Notes: generated by a model not told the origin, from the letters alone. Counted from the stretch's first letter, positions 8,092 through 16,281 are shown. The stretch: 64,000 nt of DNA from Roseospira goensis (GCF_014197795.1 NZ_JACIGI010000005.1:24700-88699), one strand, 5' to 3'. Numbers and translations: made by a program.

Positions 8092-9303
8092 ATGAGCCTG
8101 ATCTATCCCACCATCACCCTGCTGGCGCGTCCGGATGTCCAGCCCTCGGCGCTGACGGTGGCGCGCCCCTCGGCGGCGACCCGCATCGACCCCCTGGGGC
8201 GGGTGGTTGCGGTGGCCGCCGACAGCCTGCGCCACGACTACGACCCCGACACCGGGCACTATCGCGGCTGGCTGATCGAGGAGGCGCGCACCAACCGCAT
8301 CGTCTCGTCCGAGTCCATGGCGCCGTCCCCCTGGCAGACCACGGGCGCCAGCCTGACCAGCGACACCGTCACCGGGCCGGACGGCCTGACCGGCGCCGAC
8401 ACCCTGACCGAGGACAGCGCCAGCACGGTGCACACGCTGTACCAGGACGGCCTCGCCTACGCGGCCGGCCAGCCGCACACCCTGTCGGTGTTCGCCAAGA
8501 GCCACGGGCGCGAGCGCCTGCAACTGGTGCTGCCGTCGACGGCGTTCGGCACCGTCCATTCGGCGGTGTTCGACCTGACCACGGGCACGGTCGGCTTCAC
8601 CGAGGGGACGGTCACCACCAGCCTGCGGGCGCTGCCCGACGGCTGGGTGCGCTGCGCCCTGACGGCGACTGCGGTCGCGGGCGGCACCAGCAACGCCCAT
8701 TTCCGCCTGCGCGACAGCGGCGGGGTGTCGGACTACCCCGGCGACGGCGTCAGCGGCGTGCACCTGTGGGGGGCCCAGATGGAGGGGGGCGGTTTCCCCA
8801 CCAGCTATATCCCCACCGCCGATGCCCCCGTCACCCGGGCCGCCGACGCCATCCACCTGACCCTGGCGGGGCGGCCGTTCAACCCGCGCGAGGGGGCGCT
8901 GCTGGTCAGCGGCGCGGCCGAGGCCGGCACCACCGCCACCCTGTGCGAGATCGGTGACGGCGGCCCCGGCCATCGGTTTGCCGTCACGCTCGACCCCGAC
9001 GCCGGCACCGCCGCCTTCACCGTGGTGACCGGTGGCGCCACGGTCGCCAGCCTGAGCCACGGCGGGGTGACGGCGGGGACCCTGGTGCGCGCCGCCGCCG
9101 CCTACGCCGTCGACGACTTCGCCTTCGGTGTGGGCGGCGGCACCGTCGCCACCGACGGCGCCGGGGCGCTGCCGGCGTCGCCCACCACGCTGACGGTCGG
9201 CGGCACCGGCGCCGGGGTCGTGGGACCGCGCTGCTGGGTGCGCCAGATCGGGGTGTTCCCCCGCCGGCTGGCCGACGACGATCTCCAGACCCTCACCCTG
9301 TAA
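8092..9303 (+). CDS. Phage tail-tip protein with two beta-sandwich (LamG/CBM-like) regions
   Basis: 403 residues. A short N-terminus (MSLIYPTITLLARPDVQPSA) is followed by SLRHDYDPDTGHYRGWLIEEARTN and a first beta-sandwich (about 75-245: TLSVFAKSHGRERLQLVL, LPDGWVRCALTAT, VHLWGAQMEGGGFPTSYIPT) as found in phage head-spike and fibre proteins. The second, concanavalin-like sandwich spans about 260-400, ending VRQIGVFPRRLADDDLQTLTL. Both are typical of carbohydrate-binding tips. It probably contributes to host recognition together with the two genes before it. The RBS is weak (GAGGAAG at 8080). Confidence 0.65.
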   Translation: MSLIYPTITLLARPDVQPSALTVARPSAATRIDPLGRVVAVAADSLRHDYDPDTGHYRGWLIEEARTNRIVSSESMAPSPWQTTGASLTSDTVTGPDGLTGADTLTEDSASTVHTLYQDGLAYAAGQPHTLSVFAKSHGRERLQLVLPSTAFGTVHSAVFDLTTGTVGFTEGTVTTSLRALPDGWVRCALTATAVAGGTSNAHFRLRDSGGVSDYPGDGVSGVHLWGAQMEGGGFPTSYIPTADAPVTRAADAIHLTLAGRPFNPREGALLVSGAAEAGTTATLCEIGDGGPGHRFAVTLDPDAGTAAFTVVTGGATVASLSHGGVTAGTLVRAAAAYAVDDFAFGVGGGTVATDGAGALPASPTTLTVGGTGAGVVGPRCWVRQIGVFPRRLADDDLQTLTL

Positions 9304-9376
9304 CCCGCATTCCCCCGGGTCTGCCCGGCCCGGATCGCCCGACCCGCCCGACCTGCCCTCGACACCGGAGTCCGTC

Positions 9377-9745
9377 ATGACCGCCGCCGATCTGTCCGCC
9401 GCCCGCGACCGCCTGCGCGGCACCCTGCCGGATACGCTGCACCGGGCGCTCGACGCCTATGACGCGGTGGCCGCCCGCCCGGTGCCGGAGGACGACAAGG
9501 CCTTCGCTGCCTGGCAGGGCGGCTGCAAGGCGGTGCTGGCCCATGTCGAGCTGCTGCTGAAGCTGGCCGCGCGGGTCGGGCTGGACCTGAGCGGACCCGC
9601 CCCGGGCGCGGTGGACGACGGGGCCGCGCTGTCCGCCCTGCTGGCACGCGCCCGGGCCGCGGTGGCGGACGGCCCGACCGGCCCGGACGGCGACCATGGG
9701 GGCGACCATGAGGGCAACGAGGGGGAGGACGACGCGGATGACTGA
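9377..9745 (+). CDS. Small terminase subunit candidate
   Basis: 122 residues. A helical N-terminal two-thirds (ALDAYDAVAARPVPEDDKAFAAWQGGCKAVLAHVELLLKLA) is followed by an acidic tail (GDHGGDHEGNEGEDDADD). It overlaps the large terminase gene by eight bases. In T7-type phages the small terminase (gp18) precedes the large one (gp19), and the size fits. No helix-turn-helix is obvious, so the assignment rests mainly on position. It would form the DNA-recognition ring during packaging. Confidence 0.5.
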   Translation: MTAADLSAARDRLRGTLPDTLHRALDAYDAVAARPVPEDDKAFAAWQGGCKAVLAHVELLLKLAARVGLDLSGPAPGAVDDGAALSALLARARAAVADGPTGPDGDHGGDHEGNEGEDDADD

Positions 9746-11228
9746 CCCGGGCCTGTCCTTCCCGGAATTCGTCTGGATCTGGAACCATGTACAGGGCCGC
9801 ACGACGCCGGACCATCACCTGCGCATGGCGCGGTGGCTGGAGCGTCAGTCCGCGGACCAGGTGCGCGGGGGCCTGCTGATGGCCTTCCGGGGCGCCGGCA
9901 AGTCCAGCGTCGTCGGGCTGTTCTGTGCCTGGCTGCTGGCGCGGGCGCCGCAGACCCGCGTGCTCGTGCTGGCCGCCGAGCACGCCCTGGCCACCCGCAT
10001 GGTGCGCAACGTCAAGCGCATCCTGGAGCGTCACCCGGCGACCCGGGGCCTCAAGCCGCGCCAGCCGGAGCAGTGGGCCGCCGACCAGTTCACCGTGGAA
10101 CGGCCGCTCGACTCCCGCGACCCGTCGATGGTGGCGCGCGGTCTCACCGGCAACATCACCGGTGCGCGCGCCGATGTCATCGTGTGCGACGACGTCGAGG
10201 TGCCCAACACCAGCGACACGGTGGTCAAGCGCGCCCACCTGCGCGCCCGGCTGGGCGAACTGGACTACGTGCTGACCCCGGACGGGATGCAGCTTTACGT
10301 CGGCACGCCGCACGCCTGGCACTCCATCTATGCCGCCGAGGCCCGCCCCGAGGCGGGCGAAGCCGTGCCGTTCCTGGACGGCTTCGCGCGCCTGGAAATC
10401 CCGCTGCTCGATGACGCCGGGCGCAGCGCCTGGCCGCAGCGCTTCACCCCGGCGCGCATCGCCGCCCTGCGCCGCCGTCAGGGGCCGAACGCCTTCGCCA
10501 GTCAGATGCAGTTGCAGCCGGTCAACATCGCCGACAGCCGGCTCGATCCCGACCGCCTGCGCCACTACGACGACGCCCTGGCCTATGGCGAGGCCGGCGG
10601 CCGGCCGCTGCTGCGGCTGGGCGAGCGGCGGCTGGTGTCGGCGGCGTGCTGGTGGGATCCGGCCCTGGGCGATCCGGCGCGCGGCGGCGATGCCAGCGTG
10701 CTGGCGGCCCTGTTCACGGCCGAGGACGGCACCTACTGGCTGCACCGGGTGGCGTACCTGCGCGCCGACGCCGGGGACGACGCCGCCTCCGCGCTGTGTC
10801 GTCAGGTGGCGGCGATCGTGGCCGACCTGCACCTGCCGGCGGTCACGGTGGAGACCAACGGGATCGGCCGCTTCCTGCCCGGGCTGCTGCGCAAGGCGCT
10901 GCGCGAGGCCGGGGTGGCGGCGGCGGTCATCGAGCATGTCGCCACCCGCGCCAAGGCGCGGCGCATCGTCGATGCCTTCGACCCGGTGCTGGCCGAGCGC
11001 GTGCTGTGGGTGCACCGCGCGGTGTGGGATACACCGTTCATCAGCGAGATGCGGGCGTGGCGCCCCGAGGGGGGCGGCCGGGACGACGGCCTGGACGCGG
11101 TCGCCGGCTGTCTGGCGAGTGAACCGGTGCGGCTGGGTCGCGGCCATGCCGGCGGCGCCGCGCGACCCGGCGACTGGCGCCCCGGCACCGGGTCCGTCAT
11201 CGCCGACAGCGGCGGGTGGGCGGTGTGA
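9738..11228 (+). CDS. Phage terminase large subunit (DNA-packaging ATPase/nuclease)
   Basis: 496 residues from ATG 9738, preceded by GGGGGAGG at 9721. The longer open frame from 9696 lacks a site. The ATPase domain has a Walker A-like RGAGKSS (51-57), a Walker B VIVCDDVE (148-155) and a YVGTPHAWHS coupling motif (about 187-196). The nuclease domain (about 300-480) shows WWDPALGDPARGGDAS and a late DDGLDAVAG with the metal-binding aspartates. It pumps and cuts phage DNA at the portal. It is followed by an intergenic palindromic repeat cluster rather than directly by lysis genes. Confidence 0.9.
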   Translation: MTDPGLSFPEFVWIWNHVQGRTTPDHHLRMARWLERQSADQVRGGLLMAFRGAGKSSVVGLFCAWLLARAPQTRVLVLAAEHALATRMVRNVKRILERHPATRGLKPRQPEQWAADQFTVERPLDSRDPSMVARGLTGNITGARADVIVCDDVEVPNTSDTVVKRAHLRARLGELDYVLTPDGMQLYVGTPHAWHSIYAAEARPEAGEAVPFLDGFARLEIPLLDDAGRSAWPQRFTPARIAALRRRQGPNAFASQMQLQPVNIADSRLDPDRLRHYDDALAYGEAGGRPLLRLGERRLVSAACWWDPALGDPARGGDASVLAALFTAEDGTYWLHRVAYLRADAGDDAASALCRQVAAIVADLHLPAVTVETNGIGRFLPGLLRKALREAGVAAAVIEHVATRAKARRIVDAFDPVLAERVLWVHRAVWDTPFISEMRAWRPEGGGRDDGLDAVAGCLASEPVRLGRGHAGGAARPGDWRPGTGSVIADSGGWAV

Positions 11229-11267
11229 GCGGGGGCCTGCGGGGGCGCGCGGATTCCCCCTCTCTCC

Positions 11268-11520
11268 CGCCCACGCTCCCGCGTGGGCGCGTTGGCCGGT
11301 CCCACGCGGGAGCGTGGGACCGAGAAAGCATCGCAGTCTCCCGCCCACGCTCCCGCGTGGGCGCGTTGGCCGGTCCCACGCGGGAGCGTGGGACCGAGAA
11401 AACATCGCAGTCTCGCGCCCGCGCTCCCGCGTGGGCGCGTTGGCCGGTCCCACGCGGGAGCGTGGGACCGAGAAAACATTGCAGTCTCGCGCCCGCGCTC
11501 CGGCGGGGGCGCTGTCCCCG
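11268..11520. repeat. Palindromic repeat cluster A: 74-bp tandem units
   Basis: Three full 74-bp units and a partial fourth fill most of the gap between the terminase and the next small gene. Each unit carries two hairpins: CCCACGC-TCCC-GCGTGGG and CCCACGC-GGGA-GCGTGGG (arms of 7 or more bp). The spacer GAGAAAGCATCGCAGTCTC is specific to this cluster. Apparent proteins read through it (SHAGAWDRE-type) are repeat translations and not genes. The same hairpin family recurs at 16.7 and 53.7 kb. Confidence 0.9.
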
Positions 11521-11549
11521 GCCGTAACGTCTCTTCAACGGAGTTCCGC

Positions 11550-11858
11550 ATGTTCGAAGACCAGACGGTCCTGCTCTGGGTCACCGCCGTGGAGCTGCCC
11601 GTGATGGGCGCCCTGTTCTGGCTCATCTGGCACACCCGGCGCGATTGCGAGACCCGCTTCGGGGAGGCCCGCCGCCACGCCGAGATCGGGCTGGCGCGCA
11701 TGACCGAGGCGCTGGCCGCCCACAAGCTGGAGGTGGCCAAGACCTATGCCTCCATCGCCACCCTGAAGGATGTGGAAGGGCGCCTGACCGCGCACCTGCT
11801 GCGCATCGAGACCAAGCTGGACGAGACCCGCCCCTGCCCCCGCGAGCCGAAGGGGTGA
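11550..11858 (+). CDS. Small phage membrane protein with coiled-coil tail
   Basis: 102 residues. One transmembrane helix (about 7-27, LLWVTAVELPVMGALFWLIWH) is followed by RR and a helical tail with HKLEVAKTYASIATLKDVEGRLTAHLLRIETKLDE, a motif seen in small phage proteins near lysis genes. The positive residues after the helix suggest a cytoplasmic C-terminus. It is preceded by GGAG and lies downstream of the terminase on the same strand. A holin-like or accessory lysis role is possible but not shown. It is the last recognisable phage gene on this side. Confidence 0.6.
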   Translation: MFEDQTVLLWVTAVELPVMGALFWLIWHTRRDCETRFGEARRHAEIGLARMTEALAAHKLEVAKTYASIATLKDVEGRLTAHLLRIETKLDETRPCPREPKG

Positions 11859-11932
11859 CGGGGCGACCGCCCGGTCTGCGGCCACGGGCGCGCTGCTTCA
11901 GAATGCGCGCGGGACCTGTTCGGGGCGGCGTC

Positions 11933-13171
11933 TCAGCCCTCCGGCTCCACCGCGGCGGCGCCGGCCGGCGCCAGGGCCACCGATGGCACGTAGCCGCTGA
12001 CGCCGCGCGCCGACAGCACCCGGCTCCAGGCGCCGTCCGGCGAGACCTCGGTGACCATCAGCACCGTCCCGCCGCCGACCGCCGCCACCGCCGCGGCGTG
12101 CGGGCTGGCCGTGGCCCGCACCGTCAAGCGGGCCGGCCGGGCCGCGTACAACCGCCCCGGGACAACCGCGGCTGCCTCCGGGACCAGTCCGGCGAAAGGA
12201 TCGGCCGCGCCCGGCGGCCGGGTGCGGCCGGTGAACGGCCCCTGGGGGCCGGGCAGGGCGTCGGCGCCCGCGTCTTCGGTCGCGCCACCGATCGGACCCT
12301 GCTCCGGCACCGGGGCCGGCCACAGCGCCAGCAGGCCGCCGATCACCCGTGCCGGTCCGGCCACGTAGAGCGCCAGCGCGGCGATCAGCAGCAGCGGGGC
12401 CAGTTGCGCCACCTGGGCCGAGCCGAACCAGGGCCGGCGCCCACCCCCACCCCCGCCACCGCCACCGCGCGGGCGGGGCTGGTCGGCCAGCGCCTCCAGG
12501 AGCTGGGCGACATGCTGGCGCTCGGCCGCGCTGTGGGCGAAGGGCCGCGCCTGCTCGGCCAGGGCGCGGGCGATCGGCAGGTTGCCGCGGGCCAAAAAGG
12601 CGCGGGCCTGGAAGGTCAGGAGCTGGTAGTTCTCCGCCGCCGGAAGCTGCCCACCCCACAGGTTGTGCCACAGCGCCGCCAGGGTGGCGACCGGCCCCCA
12701 CGGCAGCGCCCACCACCCCATCGCCCAGCAATACAGGCTGGCCGCCACCGCCGTGCGGTCGCCGTGGACGCGGCAGAACACCCCGCTGATCGGCCGGCGC
12801 TCGACCCGGATCCCGCGGCCGCGCACCCGGTGCAGCACGCGGTGGCGCAGGTCGATGGTGGCGCGCCCGCAGACCCGGCAGGTGCGCGGGGTCAGCGCGG
12901 CGTCCGCGGCGGCGGCGCCCGAGCCCGTCCCCGACGCGGCGATCGGGCTGCGGCCGGTGTCGTAGGCCTGGCGTGCCGCCGGGTCGGCCAGCACGTGGTA
13001 GGCCTCGGTCAGGGCGTGGAACTCGCGCGAGGCCCGGGGCGACGGATTGCGGTCCGGATGCAGCAGCTTGGCGCGAGTGCGGTAGGCGCGCTTGACGGCG
13101 GCCGCGTCGGCGGCGGGGGTCACCCCCAGCATGGCGTAATAGCCCTTGGGGTCGCGCACCACCTGGCTCAT
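11933..13171 (-). CDS. J-domain protein with C-terminal SH3-like domain
   Basis: 412 residues. The J-domain spans about 8-72 with the Hsp70-activating HPD at 38-40. A cysteine pair CRVCGR (about 97-102) precedes a region with hydrophobic Trp-rich segments (WAMGWWALPWGPVATLAALWHNLWGG). Residues about 195-235 resemble a helical repeat, followed by a poly-Gly linker. A predicted membrane helix (VAQLAPLLLIAALALYVAGPA) and a bacterial SH3-like domain (about 340-405, LTVRATASPHAAAV...GVSGYVPSVAL) complete it. It starts 6 bp after the QueF-like gene, so the two are probably cotranscribed. It is convergent with the prophage. Partner and substrate are unknown. Confidence 0.75.
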   Translation of the reverse strand: MSQVVRDPKGYYAMLGVTPAADAAAVKRAYRTRAKLLHPDRNPSPRASREFHALTEAYHVLADPAARQAYDTGRSPIAASGTGSGAAAADAALTPRTCRVCGRATIDLRHRVLHRVRGRGIRVERRPISGVFCRVHGDRTAVAASLYCWAMGWWALPWGPVATLAALWHNLWGGQLPAAENYQLLTFQARAFLARGNLPIARALAEQARPFAHSAAERQHVAQLLEALADQPRPRGGGGGGGGGRRPWFGSAQVAQLAPLLLIAALALYVAGPARVIGGLLALWPAPVPEQGPIGGATEDAGADALPGPQGPFTGRTRPPGAADPFAGLVPEAAAVVPGRLYAARPARLTVRATASPHAAAVAAVGGGTVLMVTEVSPDGAWSRVLSARGVSGYVPSVALAPAGAAAVEPEG

Positions 13172-13177
13172 GCCCGC

Positions 13178-13627
13178 TCAGTCCAGACCGCCGGGGGGCC
13201 AGACCGCCGGCGACCAGTGCGGCTGACGGTCCTCAAGAGTCACCGTCTGGCGCCGCGGCCGGCCGGTGTCGAGGCCCTCCAGCGGACCGGTGGCGCTGGC
13301 GCTGACCGTCACCCGCAACCATCGCGGCACCAGTTCGTTGTTGAGGTCGTCCAGGATCGCCAGGCCGAGGGCTTCGAGGCCGCTCCAGATCCAGCGGTCG
13401 AGCCCCGCCAGGTAGCGGGTCAGGCTGTCCGGGTCCAGAACGTGGCGGTCCGGCACGTAATCCACCGTCACCTGGAGGCCGCGCGCCGGCCCGCTGAAGA
13501 TCGGCAGCGGCTGGGACAGCGTGACGGTGTAGTCCCGTCGTTCGCCCGGGTTGGCGCGCACGGCCAGCGCGGCCCGGCGGGGCTCCGGGTCGAGGCGGGG
13601 ATCGGCACTGTCGAAGCGGACGGTCAT
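13178..13627 (-). CDS. QueF-like T-fold protein lacking the catalytic cysteine
   Basis: 149 residues starting MTVRFDSADPRLD. The middle (LQVTVDYVPDRHVLDPDSLTRYL then ILDDLNNELVPRWLRVTVSA, about 63-130) aligns by eye with QueF, the NADPH-dependent 7-cyano-7-deazaguanine reductase of queuosine synthesis. QueF carries CPxTGQPD just before this; here the equivalent stretch reads PIFSGPARG with no Cys or Asp, and the substrate-binding ESKS is replaced by DPDS. It therefore should not be called a reductase. The longer open frame starting at 14041 is unsupported. It sits just upstream of the J-domain gene. Confidence 0.6.
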   Translation of the reverse strand: MTVRFDSADPRLDPEPRRAALAVRANPGERRDYTVTLSQPLPIFSGPARGLQVTVDYVPDRHVLDPDSLTRYLAGLDRWIWSGLEALGLAILDDLNNELVPRWLRVTVSASATGPLEGLDTGRPRRQTVTLEDRQPHWSPAVWPPGGLD

Positions 13628-13701
13628 CGGCGCAGGCGGCGGTCTCGGGCGCGACGGGGGCCGCGGCATCCGGGCGGGACGGCACGGCCCCGTTCCGCCG
13701 C

Positions 13702-13793
13702 AGTCTAGAACCGATCGTGCCAGACCGAAACCGGAAATGCGGTCCGGGCGCGGCCGTGGTTCGGCTCTATGGTCTTGATTCCAGGCTAGATTC
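13702..13793 (-). promoter_or_regulatory. Copy 1 of a duplicated ~90-bp upstream element
   Basis: This element lies 75 bp upstream of the QueF-like start. Read on the minus strand it carries two GAATC sites 12 bp apart, a TAGAGCCG segment, a GGACCGCAT core and ends with a TAGACT hexamer that could serve as a -10. A similar element lies upstream of the MsbA-like gene at 33.9 kb with the same spacings. GANTC is the CcrM methylation site in alphaproteobacteria. The promoter role is inferred. The rest of 13628-13949 shows no gene. Confidence 0.4.
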
Positions 13794-13949
13794 GCGCCGT
13801 ACAAGGGCGCCGCACGAGTCCTATCCGTGGCGCGTTGCCCGTGCGCAGAGGGTCCGGGGGCGCGATCCCGTCGTGCGTCCGATCGCGGCCGTCGATCCAG
13901 CCCGGGTCCTTGTCTTCGCAGCCGGTTCAGAGACGGACGCCCGCCGGTG

Positions 13950-14252
13950 CTACCGCTCCGGCGGCGGATCGTCGAGACCACGGCCGCCCAGGGCGGCGGC
14001 GACGTCTTCGGGGTCGGCGGGCTCGTGGCCGGGCACGACATAGCCGCCGCCGAGCCAGCGCGACAGGTCGACGTCGGCGCACCGGCGCGAACAGAACGGC
14101 CGGTAGCGGGCCGCCGTCGGCTTGCCGCACACCGGGCAGGCGGTCGCTGACAGCCGGGCGGTCACCGTCTTGCCGGCGTTCCCGTTGGCGTTCCCATTGG
14201 CCTCCTCCTCGGCGGTCCGGGGCGCGTCGCGGGAGTTGGGGGGGTGCGTCAT
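13950..14252 (-). CDS. yacG: DNA gyrase inhibitor / zinc-binding protein YacG
   Basis: 100 residues. The zinc-finger ligands are C39, C42, C54 and C58 in ACPVCGKP and RPFCSRRCADVDLSRWL, the diagnostic YacG pattern. An N-terminal low-complexity extension (NGNANGNAGK) is present. YacG binds GyrB and inhibits gyrase in E. coli. The ATG at 14252 was chosen because upstream codons have no homology. It follows the RNase E/G-like gene by 28 bp, a common alphaproteobacterial order. Confidence 0.9.
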   Translation of the reverse strand: MTHPPNSRDAPRTAEEEANGNANGNAGKTVTARLSATACPVCGKPTAARYRPFCSRRCADVDLSRWLGGGYVVPGHEPADPEDVAAALGGRGLDDPPPER

Positions 14253-14280
14253 GCGCCGTCTCCGATGGGTCCAACTGGGG

Positions 14281-15666
14281 TCAAGGTGGGGTGACCCGCG
14301 GCGGGGCGTCAACCGGTGTGGTCCCGGGGCGGACCACCAGGCGCAGCCCGCGGCGCCGTTCCAGGGTCGCCACGGTGGTCGCAAGCGGGCCGTCCAGCAG
14401 CGCCGCGGCGGCCGGCGAGACGTCCAGGGCGAGGGCGGTGGTGGCGGTGGCCCGGCTCTCGCGGTCGGCGGCCCGCAGGGCGGCGAGGGCCTGCGCGGCC
14501 GGTCCCGTCGCGACGCTCGCCAGCGCGGGGCCGCGCCGCTCGCGGCTGATCTCCAGCAGGCCCAGGCGCGACACCCCGGCCAGCCGGGCCGTCGCCGGGT
14601 CGGCGGCCAGGGCGGCCTCCAGCGCACGCCGGGCCGGCCCGGGCAGGCGCGGCCCGCCGCCCGGGATCAGGTCGACCAGGATCGCGCCCGCCAGCCCGCG
14701 CAGGCGCACCGTGCGCGGCAGGTCGGCCAAGGCTTCGGCGTTGGCGGTGCGGGCGTCGCCGGCGCCGGCGTCGACGTCGATGGCGACCAGGGCGGCGGTC
14801 GGCTCCACGATCAGGCGGCCGCCGCCGGGCAAGGGAACGACCGGGGCCAGGGCGGCGTCCAGCGCCTCGGCCGCGCCGGTGGCCTCGAACAGGTCCGCCG
14901 GGTCGTGGTGGAGCGCGACCGGCGGCACCGGATCGAGCCACGCTGCCAGATCCGCCGTCAGGCCGGGCACGGCCGCCGCGTCGTCCACCACGATCCGGGC
15001 CGGGGGCGGATCGGCCGGGCCGAGCAGCGCGTCCCAGTCCACCGGCGGTGGACGCAGCAGGGCCGGGGCGGGGCTCGCCTCGGCCCGGGCCGCCAGGTCG
15101 GCCCAGGCCGCACGCAGGGAGGCCAGGTCCGCCGCCAGCGCCCCCGGGTCGGCGCCGGCCGCCCGGGTGCGGGCCACCAGCGACTCCCCCTTGGCCACCA
15201 TCCCTTTCAGCAGGTCCAGCAGGCGGGCGCGCTCGCCGGCGTCGGTGATGCGCTCCGACACCGCCGCGCCCGGGCGCCGCCCGCCCAGCGCCAGCCGTGG
15301 CGTCGTCACCGCCACCGCGCGCGTCAGGCGCGCCGCCTTGACGCCGCCATGGGGCTCGGTGCGGGCCGCCTGACGCACCTGGACCATCACGGCGGCGCCG
15401 TCCGGCGGGCGCTCACCCTTCATCTCGCGGGCGTCGAGCACGCCGGTGCCCAGCGGTCCCAGGTCCACCACCGCGCCGCCGTCGGGCAGGCGCGCGCCCA
15501 GGCGGCCCAGCAGCACGGCGCCGGGGTCGGCGGCCCACGGGCGATGGTGGCTGACGGCGGTCAGGCGGCCGTGGTCGAGGCGGGCGAGGCGGGTCTCGCC
15601 CGGCGCCGCCGCCACCACCAGGGCGGCCGGCGCCGCGATGGCCTCCGCGGCCGGGTCGCCGGTCAC
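14281..15666 (-). CDS. Short ribonuclease E/G family protein
   Basis: 461 residues, start GTG overlapping the maf stop (GTGA). A rudimentary S1-like region (about 40-115) includes GAVVDLG and AAVMVQV. The RNase E/G catalytic core appears as RLIVEPTAALVAIDVDAG and AGAILVDLIPGG, retaining the two metal-binding aspartates. The CPxCxG zinc link and C-terminal scaffold of RNase E are missing, so it is closer to RNase G and shorter than usual (about 490). It would cleave single-stranded RNA in the cytoplasm (rRNA or mRNA processing). Sequence is unusually Ala-rich. Confidence 0.8.
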   Translation of the reverse strand: MTGDPAAEAIAAPAALVVAAAPGETRLARLDHGRLTAVSHHRPWAADPGAVLLGRLGARLPDGGAVVDLGPLGTGVLDAREMKGERPPDGAAVMVQVRQAARTEPHGGVKAARLTRAVAVTTPRLALGGRRPGAAVSERITDAGERARLLDLLKGMVAKGESLVARTRAAGADPGALAADLASLRAAWADLAARAEASPAPALLRPPPVDWDALLGPADPPPARIVVDDAAAVPGLTADLAAWLDPVPPVALHHDPADLFEATGAAEALDAALAPVVPLPGGGRLIVEPTAALVAIDVDAGAGDARTANAEALADLPRTVRLRGLAGAILVDLIPGGGPRLPGPARRALEAALAADPATARLAGVSRLGLLEISRERRGPALASVATGPAAQALAALRAADRESRATATTALALDVSPAAAALLDGPLATTVATLERRRGLRLVVRPGTTPVDAPPRVTPP

Positions 15667-16274
15667 GGCGCCGGGTAGCCGAGGCCGCGCAGCAGCGCCC
15701 GGGTCTCGAACAGCGGCAGTCCGACGACGTTGGAGTAGGACCCGACGAGCTGGCGCACGAACCCGGCGGCGCGGCCCTGGATGGCGTAGCCGCCGGCCTT
15801 GCCGTGCCATTCGCCGCTGTCCAGGTAGCCGGCGCGCTCGCCGGCGTCGAGGGGCTTGAAGGCGACCCGGGTGTCCACCAGCCGCTCGGCCGTGCGGCCG
15901 CCGGGGGCGATCAGCACCACCCCGCCGTAGACGTGGTGGGCGGCGCCCGACAGCAGGTCGAGGCAGCGCCCGGCGGTGGCGGCGTCCGCCGGCTTGGGCA
16001 GGATGCGGCGGCCGCGCGCCACCACGGTGTCGGCGGCCAGGACATAGGCCCCCGGATGGCGCGCGGCGACCGCCGCGGCCTTGGCCCGCGCCAGCCGGCG
16101 GGCGTGATCGCGCGGCAGCTCGCGGGGCAGCGGGGTTTCGTCGAGGTCGGCCGGGTCGATCCGGTCCGGTGTCACGCCGATCTGGGCCAGCAGGTCGCGA
16201 CGGCGCGGCGAGGCGGACGCCAGGATCAGGGGCCGCGACGCGGCACGGTCCGCGGCGTCGGGCGAGGCGCCCAC
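15663..16274 (-). CDS. maf: Maf-like nucleotide pyrophosphatase
   Basis: 203 residues, GTG start at 16274. Family motifs are LILASASPRRRDLL (about 16-29), VLAADTVVARGRRILPKPAD (about 78-97), and SGEWHGKAGGYAIQGRAAGFV with GSYSNVVGLPLFE at the C-terminus. Maf proteins hydrolyse non-canonical NTPs such as dTTP, UTP or modified nucleotides. It starts 7 bp after the infA stop and overlaps the RNase gene, indicating an infA-maf-RNase-yacG operon. Confidence 0.9.
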   Translation of the reverse strand: MGASPDAADRAASRPLILASASPRRRDLLAQIGVTPDRIDPADLDETPLPRELPRDHARRLARAKAAAVAARHPGAYVLAADTVVARGRRILPKPADAATAGRCLDLLSGAAHHVYGGVVLIAPGGRTAERLVDTRVAFKPLDAGERAGYLDSGEWHGKAGGYAIQGRAAGFVRQLVGSYSNVVGLPLFETRALLRGLGYPAP

Positions 16275-16281
16275 GGTGCCC

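Noticed and set aside
8021-8095. 24-codon GTG frame ending at the start of the tip gene
   Set aside because: Too short, no ribosome-binding site and no homologue recognised. It is probably chance read-through in the gap.
11268-11520. Repeat cluster A looked like a CRISPR array or a coding repeat
   Set aside because: Units are directly adjacent 74-bp palindromic blocks with no unique spacers, and cas genes are absent. Both-strand frames merely translate the repeats.
11859-11932. Prophage right attachment site
   Set aside because: No tRNA or direct repeat with the left side can be tested because the left prophage edge is outside the window.
13178-13627. Calling this gene queF
   Set aside because: The catalytic Cys and Asp region is replaced (FSGPARG), so reductase activity cannot be supported.
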